A DNA stretch of 38,296 nt, taken from positions 1-38,296 of the forward strand of contig JANXMY010000086.1 of assembly GCA_025354405.1 (NCBI GenBank), written 5' to 3'. The position numbers were made by a program, and so were the translations under genes. Shown here in pieces: positions 31,478 through 38,296 of the stretch; positions within the stretch are counted from its first letter, which is position 1, and every line of letters begins with the position of its first letter. This stretch comes from Armatimonadota bacterium (lineage in GTDB: Bacteria; Armatimonadota; Armatimonadia; Armatimonadales; Capsulimonadaceae). The notes below the pieces were generated by a model, which worked only from the letters and a program-made list of their open reading frames with translations, searched no databases and was not told the origin of the DNA.

Positions 31478-31507
31478 GGAGGGGGGTGAGACACGCTGCC
31501 TTTAGTG

Positions 31508-31529
31508 GTTGAAGCAACTTACGTTCAAC
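31508..31529 (-). terminator. Small hairpin after the PEP-CTERM-like gene
   Basis: GTTGAA (31508-31513) and TTCAAC (31524-31529) form a 6-bp stem just downstream of the PEP-CTERM-like stop. Weak. Confidence 0.25.
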
Positions 31530-31541
31530 TTCTCAAAACAG

Positions 31542-32258
31542 CTAGGCCTTGACGCTTTTCTTTCGAGCGATAAGGGCTATGCCACCCAGAGCCAGCAGGA
31601 CGCCCAGGCCAATTGATGAAGATGCCTCGGGAACCGCCGCAGAAGCGATGATCGCATTGGGTCCGAAATAGCCGGGAGCCTGAAAATTAATGGCGCCACC
31701 ATTTGATCGGGTGCCCGACAGTGTCGCACTGGCGTTGTACTGGTTCTGGTTGTATGTGATCCCGTTGTAGATCGTACCGGTAGCATTTTCGACAAAGCCA
31801 TCGCCAGGAGAAGTTCCGGTCGTGCCGAACAAAGTATACTTTGTGCCGGCGGTCAAAGAGACCGGCGTCACAGAGTTGTAGACAAAAACGCTGCCATTCG
31901 TATCAGCAGTCCCCACCGATCCTGCCGCAATAAGTGTGGACGCGAGCAGGGTTCCCGCTGGGTCGTACAAGCCGACCGAATGTGCGTTGGTCAAGCCGGA
32001 GCCGGCGGTGGCAGTGCCATTGAAGTTGAAGTAGCCCAAGGAGGTGACGGATTCATTCGCGGTCGGCGTGAAATCGAAACCGACGTTGCCGGTGAAGCCG
32101 TTATCTCCGGCGTTGGTGAAGGCGGTAGTCGCGCCGGTGGTATCACGCACTTTGCCGCCGTTCATCGTGTAGATGGCCTGCGCGGAAACGGACTGCGCAG
32201 CAAAGCCCAGGGCGGCCGCAGCGACGGCAAAGCCCGTGATTGTATTTAAAGTTTTCAT
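31542..32258 (-). CDS. PEP-CTERM-like surface protein
   Basis: A 238-residue secreted protein. The N-terminal signal (MKTLNTITGFAVAAAALGFAAQSVSAQA) is cleaved near residue 26. The middle is Gly/Thr/Asn-rich beta sequence of the DUF4082-like type (DFTPTANESVTSLGYFNFNG, VGLYDPAGTLLAS, TLTAGTKYTLFG-like repeats). The C-terminus has the tripartite sorting signal VPEASSSIGLGVLLALGGIALIARKK: a VPE(A/P) box, one helix and a basic end, as recognised by the exosortase/archaeosortase system. It is probably anchored to or released at the cell surface. An AGGA site precedes the ATG. It lies between a pseudopilin gene and a glycosidase, so a role in carbohydrate capture is an inference. Confidence 0.8.
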   Translation of the reverse strand: MKTLNTITGFAVAAAALGFAAQSVSAQAIYTMNGGKVRDTTGATTAFTNAGDNGFTGNVGFDFTPTANESVTSLGYFNFNGTATAGSGLTNAHSVGLYDPAGTLLASTLIAAGSVGTADTNGSVFVYNSVTPVSLTAGTKYTLFGTTGTSPGDGFVENATGTIYNGITYNQNQYNASATLSGTRSNGGAINFQAPGYFGPNAIIASAAVPEASSSIGLGVLLALGGIALIARKKSVKA

Positions 32259-32388
32259 ATCGGATATTCCTCATTGAGAGAATGAATAAGTACTGCTTAG
32301 AGAACACGCTTATGGATTATTTTTTTCAGACAGTGCGTATGTTCCTTTCTAAAGTTAAGATTCAAGTACAAATGCTCTCTGGTATATT

Positions 32389-33162
32389 TTAGTTGGTGAC
32401 CATCGTCGGATCGAGCGGGAAACCAACTTCAGCTTCTTCCAGGTTTCCGGCAGTGGCGCCATGGGTTCCATTGCTGGCAAGACCAAAGTCCATCGGAGTA
32501 ATGGTGGATGATTTTTTGTATTTAACATGACCATCACAGAACAGCAGGTTGTCTCCGTCATTATGCAGCGCATAGGGATTGCCTTTTGTTCCGTGAAGAA
32601 GCTGATAAGTGCTGCCGGTCGTATATTGCTGCGGACGATAGAACATACAGGAGAATTTTTGCGGATACTCCTGGATCATCACAACATTTGCCGAGGCCTG
32701 GATTGCGGCCAGAGATTTAGGCCGCGTGACTCCATTGCCTCCGCCGTTTCCACCACCAAAGACCACGGAACTGATCAAATAATTCGTGTATTGATCAGCA
32801 GCGGTGTTTGGTCCGCCGTACTCATTTTGGACTGCGTCGGGACAGGCGTAGATACCATAGCTTTTGCTGTAATTGTAAATATCCTGGTAGCAATTACTCG
32901 TGGGGGCCTTCGTCCAGTGAAAAATGCCATTTTGATCGACATCACGTACCGACGCATACGGATATGTTTCGTCACTATCCTGAACGTATTGCAAGACCGC
33001 CAGGCCCATCTGTTTCAGGTTAGACTGGCAGGCGGCACGGCGTGCGTTCTCTCTTACTTTCTGGAAGACAGGGAAAAGAATAGCGGCGAGTATTGCAATA
33101 ATCGCGATAACCACGAGCAGCTCGATCAGCGTAAAAGCTCTTAGTTTTGTGTTGTTTGTCAT
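32389..33162 (-). CDS. Pseudopilin-like protein with prepilin leader (DUF1559-like)
   Basis: A 257-residue protein. The type IV prepilin leader is [20 protein letters not shown] (residues 8-27), with cleavage and methylation expected at F10 and E14 in the usual position, then [24 protein letters not shown]. The C-terminal third has the H-x9-DG motif, [16 protein letters not shown], that defines the DUF1559-type family abundant in Planctomycetota, Lentisphaerota and Armatimonadota. These proteins are thought to be assembled or displayed by type II/IV-pilus-like machinery; the function is unknown. A LacI-type operator and a CATAAT -10 box lie upstream, which is evidence for sugar-dependent expression. 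The N-terminal block matches the partial gene at 38071 almost exactly. Confidence 0.9.
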   Translation of the reverse strand: MTNNTKLRAFTLIELLVVIAIIAILAAILFPVFQKVRENARRAACQSNLKQMGLAVLQYVQDSDETYPYASVRDVDQNGIFHWTKAPTSNCYQDIYNYSKSYGIYACPDAVQNEYGGPNTAADQYTNYLISSVVFGGGNGGGNGVTRPKSLAAIQASANVVMIQEYPQKFSCMFYRPQQYTTGSTYQLLHGTKGNPYALHNDGDNLLFCDGHVKYKKSSTITPMDFGLASNGTHGATAGNLEEAEVGFPLDPTMVTN

Positions 33163-33203
33163 GATTTATGTGACCTTTCTGTAAAAAACTTTTGACAGCG
33201 CCT

Positions 33204-33234
33204 CAGGGAGCGCTTCACCAATGGACAGATTATG
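33204..33234 (-). promoter_or_regulatory. Promoter -10 and LacI-type operator of the pseudopilin gene
   Basis: On the minus strand CATAAT (33234 to 33229) is followed nine bases later by GGTGAAGCGCTCCCTG (33219 to 33204). Its left half, GTGAAGCGCT, is identical to the palindromic operator before lacI (34300-34315). The right half is degenerate. Binding there would cover the transcription start. Confidence 0.6.
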
Positions 33235-33291
33235 AAGTTTTGAACCTTTCCCCCCCTCTGGAGATTTCCAAAGTCGAAAGCAAGCGAAAAT

Positions 33292-34290
33292 TTACACTTG
33301 CCGATCCGAGGAAGCACGAATCTCCAGTTTTGCAGTGACAACTCCCTGCTGACAGATATGATCCGGTTCCTGCATTCGCTTTTGCAGAAATTGCCAGGCT
33401 AAGGCGCACATCTCTTCCACGGGCTGAACAATAGTACTCAGCGGCGTTTCCAGATACTGCGTGTCCTCAATACCGTCGCAGCCGACCAGGGCCACTTGCT
33501 CCGGAATACGCAGGCCGAGGTCGCACAGTCCCCGATAAGCTCCCAGTGCCATATCGTCGTTATAGCAGAAAATACCGTCCGGGCAGCCAAAACGCTCGAT
33601 GTAGCTGCCGATGGTACGGCGCACCTCCGCACGCTGCTTACTGTCCGTCAAAATATATTCCGGTGCAGCACCCGCTTCCTTCATCGCTTCCAAGTAGGAA
33701 TCATGACGCGACTCACCTTCACGTTTCGCCGCCGCCGGGACGAGAAAAGCCACTCGGCGGCGGCCATTTCCCAGCAAGTGCCGCACGGCACCGCGCGCTC
33801 CAGTCGCCAGGTCAATCGTGATGTAGTCGGAGCTTTGCTCGTGATATTCTCCCATGCTGACTAGTGGCAGGTGAAAGACCGGGTTCGCTTTCAAAAAGGC
33901 CTGCACGTAAGAAGCACCCTGAAAGGCGATGATGCCGTCCACTGGCCAGCCCGAAAGTGGCGTGAGCTGCTCAGGGTCACCCGCCATTTCGCGTATGATT
34001 GTTTCATAACCACCCTGCCGCGCCTGCCGCTGCAGATGATAGATCACCTGAGCAAAAAATGGGGCATGTGCATTCGCGATCCAAAGAGCGATCACCTGGC
34101 TGCGCTGGCTCGCCAAAGTGCGGGCTGCAAAGTTGGGGCGATAGCCGAGTGTGCGGGCCGCTAGCAAGACACGCTCACGGGTCCCGGGACTAAATGCTTT
34201 CGAGCTGTTACTCAGTACGTAAGAGGCCGTCGCCTGCCCAACCCCAGCCGCAGCCGCAACATCTTTGAGCGTATTGTTTCGTTTTATCAT
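33292..34290 (-). CDS. LacI-family transcriptional repressor
   Basis: A 332-residue regulator. The N-terminal helix-turn-helix reads NTLKDVAAAAGVGQATASYVLSN (about residues 5-27) with the hinge helix NFAARTLASQRS (about 48-59). The rest is a periplasmic-binding-like sugar sensor (VIALWIANAHAPFFAQVI, DGIIAFQGA, RRRVAFLVPAA, GIFCYNDDMALGAYRGL, VALVGCDGIEDTQYLETPLSTI). The start at ATG 34290 is chosen over the longer frame because the latter runs through the operator. It is preceded by a consensus promoter and a perfect 16-bp operator, so it represses itself. The same half-operator lies before the pseudopilin gene. The ligand is probably an arabinose-containing sugar given the glycosidase downstream, but that is inference. 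Confidence 0.9.
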   Translation of the reverse strand: MIKRNNTLKDVAAAAGVGQATASYVLSNSSKAFSPGTRERVLLAARTLGYRPNFAARTLASQRSQVIALWIANAHAPFFAQVIYHLQRQARQGGYETIIREMAGDPEQLTPLSGWPVDGIIAFQGASYVQAFLKANPVFHLPLVSMGEYHEQSSDYITIDLATGARGAVRHLLGNGRRRVAFLVPAAAKREGESRHDSYLEAMKEAGAAPEYILTDSKQRAEVRRTIGSYIERFGCPDGIFCYNDDMALGAYRGLCDLGLRIPEQVALVGCDGIEDTQYLETPLSTIVQPVEEMCALAWQFLQKRMQEPDHICQQGVVTAKLEIRASSDRQV

Positions 34291-34299
34291 GTCACTTTT

Positions 34300-34315
34300 A
34301 GTGAAGCGCTTCACT
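34300..34315 (-). promoter_or_regulatory. LacI-type operator, perfect palindrome
   Basis: AGTGAAGCGCTTCACT is a 16-bp perfect palindrome with the central CG usual for LacI-family operators. It lies between the -10 box and the lacI start, covering the expected transcription start. Confidence 0.85.
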
Positions 34316-34322
34316 CTCAAGT

Positions 34323-34351
34323 ATTATAGTACAGGTCCCGCTTTTTGTCAA
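34323..34351 (-). promoter_or_regulatory. Consensus promoter of the lacI-family gene
   Basis: On the minus strand TTGACA (34351 to 34346), a 17-bp spacer and TATAAT (34328 to 34323) match the sigma-70 consensus exactly. Confidence 0.88.
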
Positions 34352-34374
34352 GCATTATTTTCGATTATTTATTT

Positions 34375-36822
34375 TCACTCGACGGGGGCTTCGTTCGCAC
34401 CAAGACGGTGGATATCCATGACATCGGTCAGGCGCTGGAGGCGTACGGTCATGGCCGTGATATGAGCCGTGTCGATCGCATCAAAACTGATCTGCATGAC
34501 AGCGGTGTGATTTGGGAGGGAGCGTGTGCGAATTGCCTGGATAAACGTTTTGGCTTCGCTGAAAAGTTTTCCGATGTCTTCAAGCAGGCCCAGACGATCC
34601 ACCAGCTCGATCTTGATATCAGTTGAGTAGCGCTGTGTCGGATCGCTCGGTTTCCAGTCTATTTCGATTAGGCGTTCCGGCTCCGTCTGCTGATAATGCG
34701 CGACATTGGCGCAGCCATGCCGGTGCAGCGCGATTCCCTTGCCGCGAGTCATATAACCCGTGACCTCATCGCCGGGTACGGGCTGACAACACTTGGCCCG
34801 GACAATCGCTACATCTTCCAGATCTCCCCCGACCTGCAGCTTGCCGGTGTTCGTCCCCTTGCGCTCAAACGAACGTGTATCGTCAGGAGTTGTCCCCGGA
34901 ACTAAGGCGCGCAGACGTGTCAGAACCGAGCCAACGGGGGCGTCGCCATACCCAATTGCCGCCAGCAGATCTTCCTGCGTATGCAAATTCATCTGCTCAG
35001 CGATTTTATGCAGCACTTCAGGGGACAGCAGATGCCGGGAATCCAGATGCACCCGTTCCAGTTCCTTCTGCATGATCTCCCGGCCGCGGGCGACATTTGC
35101 CCCATATCGGAGTTTGCGGAAATAGGCTTTTATTTTTGTGCGGGCATGGCTGGTTTTGGCAATTGCGAGCCAGTCCAGCGAAGGATTGGCACTCGGACGA
35201 GAAATAATCTCCACAATATCGCCGTTCTTAAAGCGATATGTGAGGGGTACGATCTTGCCGTTGACCTTGGCCCCGGCACAGTGCTGGCCCAGATCTGAGT
35301 GAATACGATAGGCGGCATCGACGGGAGTTGCCCCCAGAGGGAAATCGAGAACATCGCCCTTCGGCGTAAAGACAAAAACTTGATCCGTGAATAAGTCACC
35401 GACGATCGAGCGTAAAAACTCGCCGGGTTCTTTGGCGTCGGACTGCCAGTCGAAAAGCTGCTGCCGAAGCAGGGTCATCTTTTTGTCGAACCGCTGGTCC
35501 CCAACCGACGTTTTCCCTTTACCTTTTCCTTCTTTGTTTTGGCCCTCTTTGTACTGCCAGTGGGCGGCAATGCCAAAATCCGCCATCCTGTGCATGTCAC
35601 TGGTCCGGATCTGTATCTCCAGAGGCTCCCCGTTCGGCCCGATGACTTTGGTGTGCAGGGACTGGTATCCGTTGGACTTTGTTTTCGCGATGTAATCATC
35701 GAAGCGTCCGGGCAGCGGCATCCAGACCTGATGCACGATCCCCAGCGCGTGATAACAGTCGGCCACAGTCGGGACAATAACACGCAGGGCAATGAGATCA
35801 TAGATTTCGTCCAGCCCGAGCGTCTGCTTCTGCATCTTATTGTAGATTGAATACAGATGCTTGGGTCGGCCCTGGAACTCGGCGGTGATATTCTCTTCGG
35901 CCAAGCGCTCTTTCAGAACACTGGTCGCCATAGCGATATCTTTCTCACGCTGTGACCGGGTCTTATCTAATTGCTGCTTGAGATCACTATAGGCTTCGGG
36001 GTTCGTATATTTGAAAGCTAAATCTTCGAGTTGCCATTTGATCTGCCAGATTCCCAGACGATGTGCCAGCGGTGCGAAGATTTGGAGGGTTTCCTGGGCG
36101 ACTTTCTTCTGACGATGCTCCGGCATCGCCGAAAGTGTGCGCATGTTGTGGAGGCGGTCGGCCAGCTTGATCACCATAACGCGCAGGTCATGGGCCATCG
36201 CCAGCAAAATCTTGCGCAGGTTGGCTGCACTTTTGTTGGTCTCTCCGTGACGCTTTTTTCGGGCCAGGGCCTCCGCCGCTTCCGGAGAGGCCGGCTCAGT
36301 CGACGGCAAAGTATCGATACGTGCCCCGGGCTCGGACTCATTGCGGGCCTCGAAGTCAGCCATCTTCAGCTTGGTGACGCCGTCCACCAGATCGGCAATT
36401 TCTTCGCCGAATTCTGCCGCGATCTGTTCCCGCGAGACGCCACAATCTTCCACCACGTCATGGAGCAGACCAGCGGCCAGGGTGGCATCGTCCATTTCCA
36501 GCTCGGTCAAAATGGTAGCAACGGCCAGGGGATGCATGATGTATGGCTCCCCGGATCGGCGGGTCTGCCCTTCATGCTTTTCGGCAGCGTAAGCGTACGC
36601 ACGGCGGAGCAATGCCGCGTCGGTGCTTGGATGATACACCCGGGCCAGCGCGATCAAAGTTTCCGCCGGTCCACTGCCTAGCTCGGAGAGATTGTCCGCC
36701 GCGGGTTTGTGCGCCCGCTTCCCATACTGCGTCAAAACGCGTGTGAGCAGTGTTGCTCTTGTTTTACCCAAATCTCCAGTGACTTGTCCCAGATCCGCCT
36801 TCATACTATCATTGTGCATCAT
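34375..36822 (-). CDS. relA/spoT: Bifunctional (p)ppGpp synthetase/hydrolase RelA/SpoT
   Basis: A protein of up to 815 residues with the full long-RSH layout. HD hydrolase domain: HEGQTRRSGEPYIMHP and LLHDVVEDC (near residues 78-127) and RLHNMRT. Synthetase domain: FQGRPKHLYSIYNKM, LIALRVIV, GYQSLHTKVIGP and EIQIRTSDMHRMADFGIAAHW. TGS domain: VFVFTPKGDVLDFPLGATPVDAAY. Then a helical and zinc-finger part with AKCCQPVPGDEVTGYMTRGKGIALHRHGC, and a C-terminal ACT domain. The hydrolase motifs look intact, so it should both make and degrade the alarmone. Starts at 36822, 36819 and 36804 are possible; the last has CACAAT exactly six bases upstream. Confidence 0.95.
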   Translation of the reverse strand: MMHNDSMKADLGQVTGDLGKTRATLLTRVLTQYGKRAHKPAADNLSELGSGPAETLIALARVYHPSTDAALLRRAYAYAAEKHEGQTRRSGEPYIMHPLAVATILTELEMDDATLAAGLLHDVVEDCGVSREQIAAEFGEEIADLVDGVTKLKMADFEARNESEPGARIDTLPSTEPASPEAAEALARKKRHGETNKSAANLRKILLAMAHDLRVMVIKLADRLHNMRTLSAMPEHRQKKVAQETLQIFAPLAHRLGIWQIKWQLEDLAFKYTNPEAYSDLKQQLDKTRSQREKDIAMATSVLKERLAEENITAEFQGRPKHLYSIYNKMQKQTLGLDEIYDLIALRVIVPTVADCYHALGIVHQVWMPLPGRFDDYIAKTKSNGYQSLHTKVIGPNGEPLEIQIRTSDMHRMADFGIAAHWQYKEGQNKEGKGKGKTSVGDQRFDKKMTLLRQQLFDWQSDAKEPGEFLRSIVGDLFTDQVFVFTPKGDVLDFPLGATPVDAAYRIHSDLGQHCAGAKVNGKIVPLTYRFKNGDIVEIISRPSANPSLDWLAIAKTSHARTKIKAYFRKLRYGANVARGREIMQKELERVHLDSRHLLSPEVLHKIAEQMNLHTQEDLLAAIGYGDAPVGSVLTRLRALVPGTTPDDTRSFERKGTNTGKLQVGGDLEDVAIVRAKCCQPVPGDEVTGYMTRGKGIALHRHGCANVAHYQQTEPERLIEIDWKPSDPTQRYSTDIKIELVDRLGLLEDIGKLFSEAKTFIQAIRTRSLPNHTAVMQISFDAIDTAHITAMTVRLQRLTDVMDIHRLGANEAPVE

Positions 36823-36844
36823 TTTGGTGAATTCTGTATGCCGA

Positions 36845-36976
36845 ATGCCAAAAGACCACCATAATCATATTTTTAATCATACTTTGGAGGGTTTTTTTAA
36901 TCAGATGTCCGAGTGGATCAGCTCTTTCCCCCGTGAACTAGAGCATATTTACTTCGGTGGCCACTCGGGGTACTAA
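36845..36976 (+). CDS. Possible 43-residue ORF
   Basis: A frame from ATG 36845 encodes MPKDHHNHIFNHTLEGFFNQ and continues through a second ATG at 36905 (MSEWISSFPRELEHIYFGGH...) to TAA at 36974-36976. The composition is protein-like and His-rich. A GGAGG (about 36885) lies 15 bases before the internal ATG. No family is recognised, and the frame may be spurious. It occupies the otherwise empty region between relA and the DUF488 gene. Confidence 0.25.
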   Translation: MPKDHHNHIFNHTLEGFFNQMSEWISSFPRELEHIYFGGHSGY

Positions 36977-37190
36977 ACGAAAGAGGTTTCCCATGCCCGA
37001 GACTTGCTGCCAACACGTCCAAGCACAGCTTCTTCACACACTCTGACTACGACGCAGCCTCTCACTGGAGGGGTGGCGAAAGCGGTTCAAGAAGACATTT
37101 CACCTCGCAGGCGGCGAGATCGTTCGCTCATTTTTGCTCAGCACCGGCTATCTGCCCCGTGCCCGCTCTAGATGGAAAGGCCACTCTCAA
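36977..37190. other. Intergenic region with a possible 17-codon ORF
   Basis: ATG 36992, preceded by AAAGAGG at a good distance, opens a frame of 17 codons (MPETCCQHVQAQLLHTL) ending at TGA 37043-37045. The rest, to 37190, shows no recognisable gene, RNA or repeat; GGAAAGG near 37174-37180 is the ribosome-binding site of the next gene. Confidence 0.3.
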
Positions 37191-37646
37191 ATGCCTGAGC
37201 TTTACACGATCGGCTATGAAGGAGCGGCGCAAGCGGCCCTCCTCCAGACTCTGGTCTTTCATGATGTCCAAACTCTGCTCGATATCCGCGAACGGCCTCA
37301 GAGCCGCAAACCAGGTCTGTCTAAAACCGCGCTGACCCAGGCCGCTGCGGACTACGGATTGTCGTATGCCCATATCCGCGCATTAGGCACGCCGAATGAT
37401 ATTCGGTATCGCCGCAAAATTGACCATGACCAGAATGCGTTTAAGGAAAGTTTTTTGGAGTATCTGGCAACCCAGAATGAGGAGATGGAGGCACTGGTGG
37501 AACTCGCCGAGCGCGAACGCTGCTGCCTGCTTTGCTACGAGGCTGATGTCCTGGAATGCCACCGGCTATTTGTGGCAGAACGTGCCGCGAAGATGAGCGG
37601 CGGGGCATTAACAATAGTGCATCTGTCAATTGAGAGCTTTGGATAA
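37191..37646 (+). CDS. DUF488 family protein
   Basis: A 151-residue protein with the DUF488 pattern: YTIGYEGAAQAALLQTL (residues 5-21), LLDIRERPQSRKPGLSKTAL (about 29-48) with the R-x-x-P-x-SR signature, YAHIRALGTPNDIRY, and the C-terminal CCLLCYEADVLECHRLFVAE with the CYE-x-(D/x)-x-x-x-CHR motif. Proteins of this family are widespread and uncharacterised; the conserved Cys, Glu and His suggest a nucleotide or metal site. I chose ATG 37191 because it starts at the conserved N-terminus and has GGAAAGG ten bases upstream; the longer frame to 37134 has no such support. It stands alone before tRNA-Thr. Confidence 0.85.
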   Translation: MPELYTIGYEGAAQAALLQTLVFHDVQTLLDIRERPQSRKPGLSKTALTQAAADYGLSYAHIRALGTPNDIRYRRKIDHDQNAFKESFLEYLATQNEEMEALVELAERERCCLLCYEADVLECHRLFVAERAAKMSGGALTIVHLSIESFG

Positions 37647-37672
37647 GCCCCAGAAAACAGCCTGAGAAATAA

Positions 37673-37743
37673 GCCCAAGGTGGGAATCGGACCCACGACC
37701 TCTTCTTTACCAAAGAAGTGCTCTACCACTGAGCTACTTGGGC
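37673..37743 (-). tRNA. tRNA-Thr (GGT)
   Basis: A complete cloverleaf on the minus strand. Acceptor GCCCAAG/CTTGGGC, D-arm GCTC-AGTGGTA-GAGC, anticodon stem CTTCT/AGAAG with loop TTGGTAA (anticodon GGT), T-arm GTGGG-TCCGATT-CCCAC. The discriminator is T and no CCA is encoded. The T-loop begins TCC rather than the usual TTC. A good promoter lies 29 bp upstream. Confidence 0.93.
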
Positions 37744-37771
37744 AGACGGTATTAACGAGTACCAGTGCAAT

Positions 37772-37800
37772 AGTATCCCTATAAACGGCGCTCCTGTCAA
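37772..37800 (-). promoter_or_regulatory. Promoter of tRNA-Thr
   Basis: On the minus strand TTGACA (37800 to 37795), a 17-bp spacer and GATACT (37777 to 37772). The -35 is one half of the palindrome CTGTCAAGGCCTTGACAG. Confidence 0.75.
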
Positions 37801-37804
37801 GGCC

Positions 37805-37834
37805 TTGACAGCATTCTCTGCCCTCTGCTATACT
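37805..37834 (+). promoter_or_regulatory. Promoter of the riboswitch-pseudopilin transcript
   Basis: TTGACA (37805-37810), an 18-bp spacer and TATACT (37829-37834). The -35 is the other half of the palindrome shared with the tRNA-Thr promoter. Transcription should start near 37841, giving a leader of about 230 bases. Confidence 0.8.
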
Positions 37835-37857
37835 CGCCTTATAACTTCATCGTGTCA

Positions 37858-38005
37858 ACGCCTACGGTGCGTCGCGGTCAACGCGACGCTTAATTGGGGA
37901 AGCCGGTAAGTCCAAACCTTAAAAGTTTGGGCAACTCCGGCGCTGTCCCGCAACTGTGTTAGGTCTTTCCTCGGAGAGCCCTTCAGCCAGAATGCCAGCC
38001 GTCGG
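37858..38005 (+). ncRNA. Cobalamin riboswitch
   Basis: The aptamer shows the parts of the cobalamin (adenosylcobalamin/cobalamin) family in order. GGTGC (37866-37870) leads into a perfect stem GCGTCGCG/CGCGACGC (37869-37889). Then come TTAATTGGGGAAGCCGGT (37889-37906), a P4-type arm closing at CCGGCGCTGTCCCGCAACTGT (37937-37957, consensus CCGCAACTGT), and the B12 box AGCCAGAATGCCAGCC (37985-38000). It sits between a strong promoter and the pseudopilin gene on the same strand. It senses a cobamide and should lower expression of the following gene when the ligand is abundant. Confidence 0.9.
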
Positions 38006-38007
38006 TA

Positions 38008-38060
38008 CGAAGTGATTGGGATCACTTCGATTTCCCTGCCTGCGCGCGATCAGGCGGAAA
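38008..38060 (+). promoter_or_regulatory. Riboswitch expression platform: two hairpins, one over the ribosome-binding site
   Basis: CGAAGTGAT-tggg-ATCACTTCG (38008-38029) is a perfect 9-bp stem. Next, TTTCC..CCTG (38031-38042) can pair with CAGG.GGAAA (38051-38060), burying GGAAAG, the probable ribosome-binding site 9 bases before ATG 38071. This suggests control at translation; there is no U-run for a terminator. Confidence 0.55.
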
Positions 38061-38070
38061 GATCATTACC

Positions 38071-38296
38071 ATGCCTCGCCACGTCTTCGGCGCGTCCCCT
38101 TGCGGACGCCGCCAATTTCCTGCCCGCGCCCCTTGTCGGGCCTTTACCCTGATCGAACTGCTTGTCGTCATCGCGATTATTTCCATCCTCGCGGCGATCC
38201 TTTTTCCGGTATTCCAAAAAGTCCGCGAAAATGCCCGCCGGACCGTCTGCACCAGCAATCTGAAGCAGCTGGGACTGGCCTGGATGATGTACGCCG
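38071..38296 (+). CDS. Pseudopilin-like protein (DUF1559-like), partial at the window end
   Basis: The frame opens at ATG 38071 and is still open at the end (75 codons). After a basic, Cys-containing leader of 28 residues ([20 protein letters not shown]...) comes the prepilin motif [20 protein letters not shown], then [20 protein letters not shown] and [11 protein letters not shown]. This is the same N-terminal block as in the pseudopilin at 32389-33162. The leader is longer than usual for a type IV prepilin, but a basic leader before the cleavage site is normal. It lies directly behind the cobalamin riboswitch and is the first gene under its control. The family's function is unknown; a surface or pilus-like role in cobamide capture is speculative. 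Confidence 0.88.
   Translation, partial: MPRHVFGASPCGRRQFPARAPCRAFTLIELLVVIAIISILAAILFPVFQKVRENARRTVCTSNLKQLGLAWMMYA

Noticed and set aside
36031-36681. 216-codon plus-strand frame over relA
   Set aside because: It is a shadow of relA; the minus strand carries all recognisable RSH domains.
1-38296. CRISPR arrays, rRNA genes, prophage genes
   Set aside because: No regularly spaced repeats of 25-40 bp, no rRNA signature sequences and no phage structural genes were seen.

Overview
The window most likely comes from the chromosome of an Armatimonadota-type bacterium (Capsulimonas/Fimbriimonas-like). This is inferred from gene content, not from an rRNA. Two secreted proteins carry the prepilin leader [12 protein letters not shown] followed by [13 protein letters not shown] and a SNLKQ motif, which is common in that phylum and in Planctomycetota. 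There is also a PEP-CTERM-like protein, the futalosine menaquinone genes mqnE/mqnC, carotenoid genes, and many promoters whose -10 box lies about 6 bases before the start codon.

Layout. 1-584: remnant of an integron-type gene cassette array on the minus strand, with one complete cassette (101-aa membrane protein plus a 100-bp attC-like site) and the start of the next; no integrase is in view. 585-954: short repeats and two tiny overlapping ORFs. 955-4277: crtI and crtB, then an acyltransferase gene destroyed by an IS200/IS605-type element. 4285-8038: membrane mannosyl-transfer module (MptB-like GT-C, polyprenyl-phosphate mannose synthase, GT87, small membrane protein). 8046-11154: acyl-CoA dehydrogenase-like flavoprotein (minus), UGT-type glycosyltransferase (plus), and a GDPD-fold protein lacking both catalytic histidines (minus). 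11255-11455: tRNA-Val and tRNA-Phe with promoter and terminator. 11519-13942: mutS2. 13998-18960: exopolysaccharide operon on the minus strand (priming sugar transferase, Wzz-like, CpsD-like ATPase, GT2, 44-aa membrane protein), divergent from galE at 19154. 20220-25521: Ca2+/H+ antiporter, DUF4864 protein, pstS, M50-like membrane peptidase, aat, geranylgeranyl-reductase-family flavoprotein. 25641-28913: AIM24 protein, then mqnC and mqnE on the minus strand. 29117-34290: a minus-strand carbohydrate locus comprising a LacI regulator, a pseudopilin-like protein, a PEP-CTERM-like protein and a GH127/GH146-type beta-L-arabinofuranosidase. 34375-36822: relA/spoT. 37191-37646: DUF488 protein. 37673-37743: tRNA-Thr. 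37805-38296: promoter, cobalamin riboswitch and the start of a second pseudopilin-like gene, cut by the window end.

How the parts work together. Phytoene synthase and desaturase make a carotenoid that the UGT could glycosylate and the now broken acyltransferase might once have acylated. The Dpm1-like synthase would supply polyprenyl-phosphate-mannose to the two GT-C transferases. The LacI protein appears to control itself and the adjacent pseudopilin gene through a shared operator placed just after each -10 box, which ties a pseudopilin to arabinoside degradation. The most unusual arrangement is at the right end, where a canonical cobalamin riboswitch directly precedes a pseudopilin-like gene.
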